Numbered from the stretch's first letter, positions 22,640-32,720 are shown. The stretch: 64,000 nucleotides of DNA from Cladopsammia gracilis (GCA_022457155.1 JAJGOT010000480.1:248001-312000), one strand, 5' to 3'. Notes: generated from the sequence alone by a model not told the origin. Numbers and translations are program-made.

Positions 22640-23852
22640 ACTGCATCAGCAGCTTGTTGTGGTACCTTGTTGTGGTACCTTGTCTCCGGGCTGAAACTTC
22701 CTAACTTTCGCCTTGCGGTCATAGTAGTGCTTTCCTTTCTGTTGTGCTTTCTGCAACTCACTGTGGGCAAGTTGGAGGGTGTCTTCTAATTTTTCTTGCA
22801 GCTCGAAAACGTACTGATAACTGTTCTTCACTTGAGGTTCTTCAACTTCCTTTGTCCACAGCTGTCTCAAAATGAACATGGGTCCTCTCATGGCTCTTCC
22901 ATACAGCAACTCGAAGGGTAAAAAACCTGTGGACTCCTGCGGCACTTCACGATAGGCAAATAACAGCGGGTTGATGAAGCGGTGCCACTGTTTTGGCTGC
23001 TTGCTGCACAATCTCTTTTGCATTGTCTTCATAGATCCATTAATTTCTCTCTCAGTCCATTGCACATAAGGTGATAAGGAGTTGTAGTAAGCTGTTTCAT
23101 GCTTAGCGGTCGATTGACTTCCTTCATACAGTCGGAAACAAACAGTGTTCCCACATCACTCGGAATTTTCTTCTGGTGCTCCTAAACGGCTAAACATCTA
23201 GCAGTGGTACAGCCTCTGGATAACGGGATGCAAAATCTACCAGCGTCAATATGTATTTGTGTCCTTCTTCACTCGGGGGACTGATGGGTCCAACGAGGTC
23301 TATTGCTACTCTCTTGAGCGGCTTATCAATCAGTGGCATCTTTTCTAGAGGAACCTTCGGCATGGATCCCCTGTTTATATTCTTCTGACATACATCAGAG
23401 GATTTGCAGTGACGCGTCACGTCACCTTGAATTCCTGGCCAATAAAACGCCCTCTGAATTTTGTCAGTCGTTTTCTTTACACCCATGTGACCTCCCATTA
23501 TTTGACGTCCCAAAGGTTGTGGTACCATAACTTGTTTAATCGGCTTGCCACTATTAACGTAAGGATGCTTGTAAATGCGGTGGAGTATCCCGCTCTGTTC
23601 CTCAAAAGGGTTCTCCGCCTGACCTTTTACCATAGCCTCACCTCCGTTCCAGTACTTTCGCAAGCTCTCGTCTGCGCGTTGCATCTGTTTAAGCTTCTCT
23701 CTGTCTACGATATGACTTTCAGAGCTACTGGGAACCTTTAAAGGAATACGTTCTCCCTCTTTCTTAGCTTGACTCCAGCCAGCACATGCTTTCTGCCAGC
23801 TTGGGTCTGGGTCTTCTGCAACTCTGGCTCCTGGTACATTACCAATTATCAA
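22640..23852 (-). pseudogene. Gmr1-like integrase (upstream of RT)
   Basis: The frame 23852-23190 includes the zinc-binding HHCC domain (GGHMGVKKT... then CKSSDVCQK) and the start of the catalytic core with the first Asp in VAIDLVGPIS and a typical SRYPEAVPL. The second Asp (SDVGTLF, about 23150) and the Glu region follow in shifted frames, and the frame 23065-22646 carries the post-core region and the basic YDRKAKVRKFQPGDKV motif. Its location before RT defines the Gmr1-like order. At least two frameshifts break it. Confidence 0.85.
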
Positions 23853-24166
23853 GTCGTAAGTAGCGTCTGGGAGACACTGCGCTTCGACGTGACCCTTGAG
23901 AAAAGGTTGTCGACAACGATTGTTGCTATGGGTACCTTTCTCGCTGTATTGTCAATCAGCAGCATGCAGCTAAAGTTGCCAGTGAACTGTTTCTCCGAAA
24001 CAAGTTCTTTCCTTACTACAATTCCACTACAGCCAGTATCTCTTGGGACATCAACAGTCTTGTCACCAACTCGCCCTCTAACCACAGGCATTTTGCTCCT
24101 CTCTCCAGTTAAAGATTCGACGCATGCATTACTTAGAAACGGAATTTTCTTCCCACAGGCTAACAA
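23850..24166 (-). pseudogene. Gmr1-like aspartic protease
   Basis: A 105-codon open frame contains RDTGCSGIVV, a retropepsin active site (Asp-Thr-Gly) in the usual hydrophobic setting. It lies between the zinc knuckles and the integrase, the normal Gag-Pol position, and matures the polyprotein in the family. The frame changes at about 23850, where a DLIIGNVPGAR-type linker follows in the next frame. Confidence 0.75.
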
Positions 24167-24299
24167 AAGGTGGTCATTTTCAATGCACGACTTTTGACTT
24201 CTTCAGCTTTAAGTCTGGGCTCAGGTGGCTGATGCAAACATCCAGCACTCACCTGACCACGTTGCACAGAGTTACCATCCTTATTTTGGCCTTCCGATC

Positions 24300-25501
24300 T
24301 CTTTAGGTTCCCACCTGATCGACAGTTTCTGGCTTCGTGACCTTGCTTGCCGCACAGGAAACACTTTTTTGCCGCTGTCGGGCAGTTGAAAGCCTTGTGC
24401 CCTTGGCCGTTACACTTATAACACTGGAGGCCGTTTTATTGTTGCTTGGACTCTTGGTTTCGTCTTTCTCCTGCTGTACTGTTGGCGTTTTGACTGGAGG
24501 GCTGAACAAATGCTTTCCATGTGCCTCTAGGTACTGATCAGCAATCTTCGCAATCTGCACTAGGGTTTATGGTGCCCTTTCACGAAGGTGAATGGCAAGA
24601 TCTTTAGGACAGGCATCAATAAACTGCTCTTTAACAATTAAGTCGGTTAAGCCATCAAAAGTCCGTTCGGTCTTAAAGAAATCAAGCCAGCGCAGCAAAT
24701 AAGTTTTCAATCAGACGATAAACTGATCAGGCTCTCGTCCGTCTCAGGCTTAGACGCTCTAAATTTACGTCGGTAACCATCCTCCGTTTAATCATACCTC
24801 TTCATTAATGCTAACTTCATCGTGTCATAGTCAGCAGCCGCCTCTTCTGATAAACGTGAGTACACCTCAAGCGCTCGGCCAGACAAAAGAGCACTGAGCC
24901 TTGTTGCCCATCCTGTCATCTCCCACTTAGCTGTAGTTGTAAATCTCTCGAACCTTTGTAAGTCAGCATCCAAGTCATCCTTGCCGTCAACAAACGAGGA
25001 AAGTTTAGGTGCCTTAGCCCTTTCCTCTCTTACACCAGTGCGGTTGGGGATGCTATGCTCTTGTCCTAAACGAGCTAGCTCTTAGTTCATGCTCTCTCTT
25101 AGCAGCGTCAATAGCCTCTTTCTGTTTCAATAAGTCTGCTTCCATTTTTGGTTTTCTCAATTCTCGTTCCTGGCGTCTGTCTTCTCTTTCGTCATCTTCT
25201 CTTCTGCATCTTTCTTCTTTCTCTTCCTCTTCCCTTTTTCTTTCTTCCTCATGTCTTCGACGCTTTTCTTCTCTTTATTCCTCTAACGGTCTGCGTCTTT
25301 CTTCTTTTTCTTCCTTTTCCCCTTTTCTTTCTTCCTCACGTCTTTGACGTTTTTCTTCTCTTTCTTCCTCTAACATTTTTCTTCTCTTTCTTCTTTTTCT
25401 CGCCTTCTCTCTTCTTCTAACTTTTGTTGCTCTCGCACAAATTCAAGCAACTTTTCTCCTTCGAGTCCAAACTTTTCCCCAATCTGTATAAACTTCTCCA
25501 T
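24300..25501 (-). pseudogene. Gmr1-like gag: charged repeats, SCAN-like capsid, two zinc knuckles
   Basis: ATG at 25501 starts a Lys/Glu/Arg-rich region containing two copies of an about 96-bp repeat (25120-25400), a highly charged helix. The capsid part (about 24560-24975) contains the GRALEVYSRL and FIDACPKDLA type motifs shared by gypsy gag and the SCAN domain. The end (about 24310-24425) has two CCHC knuckles (CYKCNGQGHKAFNC and CFLCGKQGHEARNC). Gag assembles the particle. Several stops and frame changes, so inactive. Confidence 0.75.
25120..25400 (-). repeat. 96-bp tandem duplication in gypsy gag
   Basis: Two copies of a purine-rich (on the minus strand) unit encode Glu/Arg/Lys-rich helix (EEREEKRQRREEERK type). 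On the plus strand it appears as a long pyrimidine tract. Confidence 0.7.
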
Positions 25502-25950
25502 CTAGTCACAACGGTAGCTTTCGACGAACACACAATCTTTTTCTTCCTTGTAATAGCTCTTCCTATTTCCGCGGTAACGCTTTCTTCCTGAACTGGTCCT
25601 TCCCATGTTACGGCAGTGAGCAAACAATTTTTTAATTCCTCCCTGTCCTCCCGGACAGGCTCCTAATGTGAGTGATCGATGAGAGTCGTTTCCCAAACTT
25701 CCTGTTCTCTTTCACGTTTTGGGCTTAATGTCTCCAACTAGCCATTCGATTGTGCGTTTATTCGTCGATTGGTAAACGATAGATGGCAAGCATGGAATTT
25801 TCACTGTGTTTAATCTAACTGGACTGTATACTTCAATTTCATGAGCATTACTTTGTAGGATGTTCTCAGAGAAAAGGGAACACAAAGAAAGGCCCAAGCC
25901 ATTCCTATTTCAAGTTAAAGTGCAGTTTCAAAGGAACACATTCACTTTGA

Positions 25951-26779
25951 TTTCCGTCAAATCCGTGGAATCCGCCGTATTTCGAAAACAATGTCACTAG
26001 TGAACTTCCAGTTTGATGCGGCAGTTCACCAGTGGACACTTTTTTCAAAACACGGCGGATTTCACGGATTTGACGGAAAACTAAGATCTCTTCAAAAACT
26101 TATATACATAATATATTAAACTTATTGATATACTTACAGTTTAAATGAGAAGTATTATAAAATATAGAATATCTTAGATTTCCGTCAAATCCGTGAAATC
26201 CGCCGTATTTAAAAAAAAATAATAATCAAGGACTGAACTTACAGTTTGATGCAGCAGTTCACCAGTGGACACTTTTTTCAAAATACGGCGGATTTCACGG
26301 ATTTGACGGAAACCTAAGATCTCTTCAAAAAATTATATACATAATATATTAAACTTATTGATATACTTACAGTTTAAATGAGAAGTATTAAATAATATAG
26401 AATATCTTAAATTTCCGTGAAATCCGTGAAATCCGCCGTATTTTGAAAAAAGTGTCCACTGGTGAACTGCCACATCAAACTGCAAGTTCAACCCCTGTTT
26501 ATTATTTTTTTCAAAATACGGCGGATTTCACGGATTTAACGGAAATCTAAGATATTCTATATTATTTAATACTTCTCATTTAAACTGTAAGTATATCAAT
26601 AAGTTTAATATATTATGTATATAAGTTTTTGAAGAGATCTTAGTTTTCCGTCAAATCCGTGAAATCCGCCGTGTTTTGAAAAAAGTGTCCACTGGTGAAC
26701 TGCCGCATCAAACTGTAAGTTCAGTCCTTGATTATTATTTTTTTCAAAATACGGCGGATTTTACGGATTTGACGGAAAA
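25951..26779. repeat. Nested foldback array (four hairpin elements with shared spacers)
   Basis: Four hairpin units of about 130-135 bp (25951-26080, 26179-26312, 26412-26545, 26645-26779) each start TTTCCGTCAAATCCGTGAAA and end with its inverse. Three about 97-bp spacers separate them. Spacers 1 and 2 (TACAGTTTAAATGAGAAGTA) are in one orientation, and spacer 3 is the reverse complement. The result is a mosaic able to fold on several scales. No coding capacity. Confidence 0.85.
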
Positions 26780-27160
26780 GTAGAATGTCCCAACTTTCAG
26801 TTTCATATTGCAGTAGATATTTTTTTTAAACTCAGGCCAGATTTCTTGGATTTTACGGACATATGCACTTCAGATATTTAATAGAAGTCAATGGGATTTC
26901 ATGGAAAGATATACCAACATCTTTTGACCCAATTTAACTTGTTGACAGTAGTTTTCAACTGTTAGTTTTACCGGTTCAATTTTATCTTTATCAGCTATTT
27001 TCTGAAGAACGAAAACACCATCAACAAGTAACTGTTGATGTGCTGACTACCATCACTTTTCCCGGAGTAATTTTATCTTACTAAAGAGTGTAATTAGCAA
27101 CCTCAGCACCTGGTACTCAATTCGTTTGTTCTTCGTTGTGTGATGCACGGTACTGTTGGT
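26780..27160. other. Non-coding, no recognised feature
   Basis: Sequence between the foldback array and the duplicated promoter-side block. Nothing assignable. Confidence 0.5.
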
Positions 27161-27395
27161 AAGCAATGCGAAATAAACTTGAACTTGAACTTGGTGTATT
27201 TCAATAGGTTTTAACTGCTAATCGCTACTCTTTATCAAAAATATAATGGGGCCGGTGAGTCATGAAGTGCAATCAACCGCCTTGGCACCCAACATTAAAG
27301 TCGTTTGTGCGATGTTTATTGATTCTCGAAAGCAGCACGAACTTGAACTTGGGTAGTTCAACAGGTTTTGACTGCTAATTGGTCTTCTTTGTCAA
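27160..27395. repeat. Duplicated upstream block (AACTTGAACTTGG units)
   Basis: A block with GAACTTGAACTTGG, then CAATAGGTTTTAACTGCTAAT, is repeated about 175 bp later with GAACTTGAACTTGGGTAG and CAACAGGTTTTGACTGCTAAT. It lies 260-490 bp upstream of the secreted-protein gene and could carry control elements. Confidence 0.6.
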
Positions 27396-27608
27396 GCAAA
27401 AGAATGAATTCAATGCAATTGAAATGACAAGAACAGACCAGTTTGAATGCAAATAATTTCATAGTTCGTTAGGAAATCACCGGGGCTATATGGAAACACA
27501 GAAACGTGTTATAGTTCCTAATCTCGAATTAAACACATCTTTCAGTTCTTTGTCACAATTTTGTTTGGTGTTCAAATTTATTTCCCCAAATATCACAAGT
27601 TCATTTCG

Positions 27609-27615
27609 TATAAAA
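27609..27615 (+). promoter_or_regulatory. TATA box of the 27.65-kb gene
   Basis: TATAAAA at 27609-27615 lies 35 bases before the ATG, so transcription would start just ahead of the coding region with a very short leader. Confidence 0.6.
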
Positions 27616-27649
27616 ACGGAACACTCTTTGCGAACAAATTAGTAGCAAG

Positions 27650-29013
27650 ATGATCAGAACAAGATATCCGTGTCGACAACTGAACAGCAAAGCCATAAAA
27701 AGTGCAGCGTTGTGCTACATAAGCCTTATTATCGTCGGAAAGTGCAGTGTTGTCAAGGCGCAATGCGTTTGCAAGGTCGATGAAGAAGGTTTACAAAAAG
27801 CATGGAACGCTGTATGTACAACAAGAGATACCTGTGACAAGACAATTTGTGGTAAGTCTGATCTTTCCATTCTCGATTGATAAAGAAGGTTGAGTTGCTT
27901 ACGGGTGTTTGTATTATTTTCCTTTTCACAGGAATAAAAACCGTGGCATTTTTCTTCAGTGCAGTTAGTGCGAAAAGCCGAAAGAAAAGCCGAGGAAAGC
28001 AAAATGCAAACGGAGAGGATGCCGAGAGTGACGACGAGAGCACTAACGAAGTTTTAACCTCCAGTCAAGTTGCTAGTACAACTAGTCAAGTTTGGCTTTC
28101 TAACTACCCGACAGTCGTCAATGAGAAATTGTATCCGACACTAAACTATTGGATCGCATTAACAACTCCAAATGGTGCCCCAGCAAACCCCATCAACATT
28201 CACCGTGCACTATTGAAATGTGGCGTGGAGACTATGGCAAACCAGGTACACAATTGTTTAATGCAACACCCTCGATGTTTTCGTTTCTTCGTATTGTTGA
28301 ATCATTAAAAACCTTAAACACTTTATAACTATTTTGCCTGCCGTTTTCTAAATCTTTTGTTCTTTTTTTGTTGGCTGCATGCGATTTCTCGATGTAGTAA
28401 ACCGATACTCTGTGGGACTTAGTCGAGTTAATAGAAATACGAAATCAGCCAGAAAAAAAAAAGCAAAATAGAACAAAAACATTAAATTGTGTACCTATGG
28501 AAATCATTATAAATCAAGCCGAGGTAAATACAATTTCTAATGAGAAAAAAAAACAGCCATGTGCCTCTTTTGCCGATGGACGGTTTATCTTCGGGCGAAA
28601 TTAATTAAATTGTCCATTTATCTGTAAACGTATCAAGTATAGCACAAAAATGACTGAAGTACAGAAGCTACAATGCTCACAAGATAACGTTAATCACAAA
28701 ATATTTTGTTATATTCTTAGGTACCCTGTCACGAAGGAAAAGAATTCTTTGCAATGAAAGAGTTGTTCAAGGTCCTTAAAGATAACAAAAATCCTATGAT
28801 ACAAGAACTTGTGAATTCGTCGTACGAACATTGCTTTCGAAAATGGAAAGATTGCTTGGCGACGACGATTTCTTGGACCCCAATAGTTGTGGTAAAGAGA
28901 ACGTTGCCAGAGTTTGGCTCATCACTAAACTTCAAGACGCAAAGTTGGAAGTGGATCAGTTTGGCATTAATGACAACAGAAACATTACCATGGTGATGAA
29001 GAATTGTTGTTAA
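27650..29013 (+). CDS. Three-exon gene for a probable secreted protein of unknown family
   Basis: Exon 1 (27650-27851) ends at TTTGTG|GTAAGT. Exon 2 (27932-28245) follows a TTTTCACAG acceptor and ends CAG|GTACAC. Exon 3 starts at 28721 after ATATTCTTAG. The phases fit (1, then 0). Exon 1 encodes a basic start, a hydrophobic segment (AALCYISLIIVG) and then Cys-rich sequence (QCVCKVDEEG), i.e. a plausible signal peptide and extracellular start. The frame as written ends at 28996 (263 aa). In exon 3 the next frame (28831-29013) looks more protein-like, ending NITMVMKNCC, so a one-base deletion near 28853-28862 is likely. No family recognised. Confidence 0.6.
28246..28720 (+). other. Intron 2 of the secreted-protein gene
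   Basis: 475 bp from GTACAC to CTTAG, AT-rich, with runs of A near 28455 and 28543. No nested gene or repeat seen. Confidence 0.6.
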
Positions 29014-29185
29014 CGTTACTGTTATTGTAGTTATCATTATTTTATTATCGGCTTATTGGTTAAGTTGGCCAAAAATGTGTGAACTAGTTGCGATTTGAAT
29101 TAGGCACTGTGCATGCAATCCAACCCTTTATTGCATAGCGTATATACATGTACACGTGTACCCATCGTGGCACGTTTTGACTCGT

Positions 29186-29191
29186 AATAAA
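29186..29191 (+). terminator. Polyadenylation signal
   Basis: AATAAA about 170-190 bases downstream of the possible stop codons of the three-exon gene. Confidence 0.55.
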
Positions 29192-29326
29192 GGAGTGACA
29201 GTAACTTATGGAATAAGTCTGGTCAGTCTTGTGGTGTAAGGTACATTAAAAAAAAAAACGATAAACGTTTTAAGTTGCAAAGTGCCAAAAAGAAAACGCA
29301 TCTTGGCGTTTACGACACAGTTCAAT

Positions 29327-31030
29327 TTAGGTATACTGTCCCGAAGCAAATTTGAGCGCAGCTCTTTTCTTCAGAGAGTCCGTCGTTCTTCCCTCTTGAA
29401 ACTTGGAATCAGGGTCTCTCAGAATTGCCGTCCACTGCCCAAATCCGTGCCTATCTATTCCTTTCTTGAGAAAATCGTCTTCGTCTGCCGTGAACTTCAA
29501 CACCCGACGATAACTTCTTTGAATGCGCAAGGGATTTGTGGGCGGGACATCTTTCTTAGGGACCGCGCTTGTTGATTCCGGAGTTTCAACTGATGGTGTC
29601 GAACTTGAAGTTGAAGCGCCAAACCTTGCTTGCACGTCCTCGTCCACCTCTGAACCCTTGTTGCCTTGTAGTTTTTGTAGACACTCGTGAGCCCTCACAG
29701 CAACTTCGCGCGATCTCTGCTTTTGATAGTGAACTTTGACAACAGCAGAGCTGTGCTTTTGGTCCTCTGACAATATGCTTTGCTCTTTGCTAGTCAGTAG
29801 ATTGAGGCTTTGCGTTTCCACAATTTGACGATAACGCGTCGGATGTATGTATTTACCAATTGCGTCAAAAACCAATTTGCTCATGACGTCGCCCAATTTG
29901 CTGTGTTGGCCTCCATTTTTATTGACCAGAACAAAGTCGCACTGAGGTTTTAGCAACGGCCTAACGAAAGTGATGTAGCCATCGAGCACTTGCATGCTTG
30001 TATCTGTCAGAATCAGGGAATCGAAACCGTACTTGCTAGCAGTCTTGAACGTTTTCTGATCGATGAATCCCCCATTTTCCTTCGCTGCGCTGACCATGTC
30101 GACCGTCAAATATTGATAAGTCATAGGACGCGATCCCTTCACTTTGATGAATAAGTACATCGCAACAAATTTCGTGGCAAATGTTATTTCTGATGGGTTA
30201 ACTTCACCTGCACTGGTTTTGCACATCTTAACGGTGTTTTCGTAGCGGGGTAAATGAAAAGTCACGACTTCCAACAATTCCTCCATGGATGCCCAGTGTC
30301 CCTTAGCTTCCAGAGTTTCAATGTCTAGATCCTGTGTCCACTGCAATCGCATCATCTTTGCTACTGTCTTGCGCGCCCTTTTCAGGTACACCTCTGTCTC
30401 GGATAATTTTCGAAGAACTGCATCTGATGCGCCGTTAATTTTTCTGAAGTCGATTAATTCAGAAATAGCATCTATGTATCCCAAGCGTCCACCATGTCCA
30501 AGCTTGCATTCTTCTTGCAAGTGGTCGATAAATTTGAATAACAAATTTGGAGAACACAGACTGAAGTCCATTACTTCAAATGTCAATTGCTCCTCGTCGT
30601 CGCAGCAAAATTTCAGAAATTTAAAGCATCTCTTCGCTACTTGTTGAGCTGTGCGATCTTTCTTGCAACCGCCGCCACTCCCAGTTAACCATTTTGTGAA
30701 TACTTCGCCAATTTGGCCAGAAATTGAAAATGAAGGCAATACTCCCACGGCATGTTTTGCGCTTACATTCGATGGGTCACCTTCTGATGTTGTTACTGGC
30801 GAGTTATTTGGTAATTTCAGCTCGGGCTTTTCGTCAAAATAAGAGAACCAACCGTGCTTGGTATTCACGTGTTTCCTGCAGCCGCGTTGACTTTGAAATC
30901 CGTCATGTGTGCACTCTTGTATTGGACAGTAATACAAGCTATCTGTTTCGTCTTTTTCCAAGTGAAGCCGTTTTGGTTTCGGCGAAGCGCCATCGATATT
31001 CGACCAGTCAACCTTGCTCTTCTTGCTCAT
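29327..31030 (-). CDS. C2H2 finger + tyrosine-recombinase-like + Myb/telobox-like protein (567 aa)
   Basis: An intact single-exon frame. Residues about 34-60 are a C2H2 finger (YYCPIQEC ... CRKHVNTKH). The middle (about 90-440) resembles catalytic regions of eukaryotic tyrosine recombinases of Crypton/DIRS type: an IHPTRYRQIVETQS motif (H-x-x-R) and a downstream HSSAVVKVHYQKQRS that could supply the Tyr. I cannot confirm all catalytic residues. Residues about 505-565 form a Myb/SANT-type domain (FTADEDDFL, GQWTAILRD, RTTDSLKKR) whose third helix resembles telomere-repeat-binding teloboxes. A Ser/Thr/Pro-rich linker precedes it. Intactness suggests a domesticated or recently active gene. Cellular role unknown. 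Confidence 0.7.
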   Translation of the reverse strand: MSKKSKVDWSNIDGASPKPKRLHLEKDETDSLYYCPIQECTHDGFQSQRGCRKHVNTKHGWFSYFDEKPELKLPNNSPVTTSEGDPSNVSAKHAVGVLPSFSISGQIGEVFTKWLTGSGGGCKKDRTAQQVAKRCFKFLKFCCDDEEQLTFEVMDFSLCSPNLLFKFIDHLQEECKLGHGGRLGYIDAISELIDFRKINGASDAVLRKLSETEVYLKRARKTVAKMMRLQWTQDLDIETLEAKGHWASMEELLEVVTFHLPRYENTVKMCKTSAGEVNPSEITFATKFVAMYLFIKVKGSRPMTYQYLTVDMVSAAKENGGFIDQKTFKTASKYGFDSLILTDTSMQVLDGYITFVRPLLKPQCDFVLVNKNGGQHSKLGDVMSKLVFDAIGKYIHPTRYRQIVETQSLNLLTSKEQSILSEDQKHSSAVVKVHYQKQRSREVAVRAHECLQKLQGNKGSEVDEDVQARFGASTSSSTPSVETPESTSAVPKKDVPPTNPLRIQRSYRRVLKFTADEDDFLKKGIDRHGFGQWTAILRDPDSKFQEGRTTDSLKKRAALKFASGQYT

Positions 31031-31134
31031 TTTTCAAGTAGAACAATATTTGAATAACACTTCACACACTTAACATAGCCAGTAGGTCAAAATAAGAACC
31101 AATAGGAAACAATGAACGCAAATCATGCATGCTC

Positions 31135-31205
31135 GAATTTGTCACAACTCGCCCTTGCTTGTCAAAGCTTGCCCCTGCTTGCCACAACTTGCCCTGCCTG
31201 CCGTT
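31135..31205. repeat. Short tandem repeat of GCTTGCC(C)CTGCTTG
   Basis: ACTCGCCCTTGCTTG, GCTTGCCCCTGCTTG and ACTTGCCCTGCCTG variants lie in tandem about 100 bp upstream of the recombinase-like gene start. Confidence 0.6.
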
Positions 31206-31549
31206 TTGCACATTTATAACATCTTGTAAGATACGACAAGATAGGTGCCAAGACATACCTTACATAGATCAGAAAACGGCTGTCAATCTCTGTTTTGTAC
31301 GATTTTAGTGATAGTATTCGACTGAAATCTCTGCCACTTGACAAGAGAACAACAGCAACAAATAATCGTCGTGCGTGCAATCATTATTTTATTGAAAAGC
31401 ATCCACGTTATATACAACAAGGGCGAACGTTATAAAAAATATGGAAAAATAATACTGAATACGAACCATTTTACACTCAAGCTAAGTGTATATCCACGTT
31501 AAATAAAGTATGTTATGCTATGTTACATTGCATAAATACGAACACGTAA

Positions 31550-32720
31550 GGAACAAACGTTCCACATGCCAGCAAAAAGGAACATATCCTATGAAAGGGA
31601 ACTCATTGATTGGAACAATCGTTCCTCAATACAGTGAAAAGTAACAAGCTGTCAAAACAGAAACTATCGAATAAAGGAACACAACATGATAAATAAAAAC
31701 CATTTCACATGAATGGGAACAGGTGATCAGGAACAATCGTTCCACATGCCAGCAAAAAGGAACTCCTTGATAGGAACAATTGTTCCTCAAAACGTCGAAA
31801 CGGAACAGGCTGTCAAAATAGGAACTATCAACTAAAGGAACACAAAATGATGAATAAGAACCATTTCACATGAATAGGAACAAGTGATTAGGAACAATCG
31901 TTCCGCATGCCAGCAAAACGGAACACGTTTATAGGAACAATCGTTCCTCAAAACATTTCAACGGAACAGGCTGTCAAAACAGGAACTATCAACTAAAGGA
32001 ACATAAAATGAAAAATAAGAACCATTTCACATGAATAGGAACAAGTGATTAGGAACAATCGTTCCACATGCCAGCAAAAAGGAACATATCCTATGAAAAG
32101 GAACTCATTAATAGGAACAATCGTTCCTCAAAACAGTAAAACGGAACAGGCTGTCAAACAGGAACTATCAACCAAAGGAACGTAAAATGATAAATAAGAA
32201 CCATTTCGTTGAATAGGAACAAGTGATAAGGAACAATCGTTCCGCTTGCCAGCAAAAAGGAACATATTCTATAAAAGGGAACTCATTGATAGGAACAATT
32301 GTTCCTCAAAAGAGTGAAAAGGAACAAGCTGTGAAAACAGGAACTATCACAGCAAGGAACAAATGTTGAATAGGAACAACTTATTGGGAACATGAGTTCC
32401 ACGCGTCAACAATAAGGAACGGCTACTCTGAATGGGAACACATCAAAAGGAACTATTGTTCCGTAAATGAATGAAAACGGAACAAAAACTCAAAACAGGA
32501 ACAAAAACTGCTAGGAACGCTCGTTCTTTAACTACCCATTCAGGAACAATACGTTCCATTCACGAGTATAAATCCGGAACAAAAGGTGCTATTTAGCTAT
32601 GAATGAACATTTTGTTCCTAGTTAATATCGACAATTGTTCCTACTTAGCCTGAACGGACCACGCAAATCAGGAACAATTCATCCAATGGGAACGTTCTCA
32701 AATAAAATATCGGAACACCA
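31550..32720. repeat. Tandem array of 161-180-bp units with GGAACAATCGTTCC palindromes
   Basis: The 14-base palindrome GGAAC-AATCG-TTCC (or AATTG) occurs at 31550 (variant), 31612, 31730, 31773, 31891, 31934, 32052, 32114, 32230 and 32292. Spacings alternate about 118 with 43 or 62. The units are therefore about 180 bp, or 161 bp where an ACATATCCTATGAAAGG block is missing. Between palindromes GGAAC recurs often (GGAACAGGCTGTCAAAACAGG). After 32380 the units decay but GGAAC/GTTCC pairs continue to about 32700. Non-coding satellite upstream of the recombinase-like gene. Confidence 0.9.

Larger units (their letters stand above)
17419..25750 (-). mobile_element. Gmr1-like Ty3/gypsy retrotransposon (gag-PR-IN-RT-RNase H order), interrupted
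   Basis: Reading leftward from 25501: charged N-terminal gag, SCAN-like capsid region, double zinc knuckle, protease (DTGCSG), integrase (HHCC and core), RT (start at 22199), RNase H (to about 17450). Integrase precedes RT, the reverse of ordinary Ty3/gypsy and the defining feature of the Gmr1-like lineage. The RT is split by the Mutator-like insertion at 18381-21923, and a BEL element sits at the 3' side. LTRs were not identified: the 5' boundary is somewhere beyond 25501, and the 3' LTR should lie beyond the BEL at coordinates below 11872. Many frameshifts and stops. Confidence 0.85.

Noticed and set aside
25148..25420. 90-codon plus-strand frame rich in Leu/Phe/Pro
   Set aside because: Mirror image of the purine-rich minus-strand gag repeats of the gypsy element; no independent support.
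31550..32720. CRISPR array
   Set aside because: Regularly spaced repeats, but units are 161-180 bp, spacers are themselves repeated, and the sequence is eukaryotic with introns.
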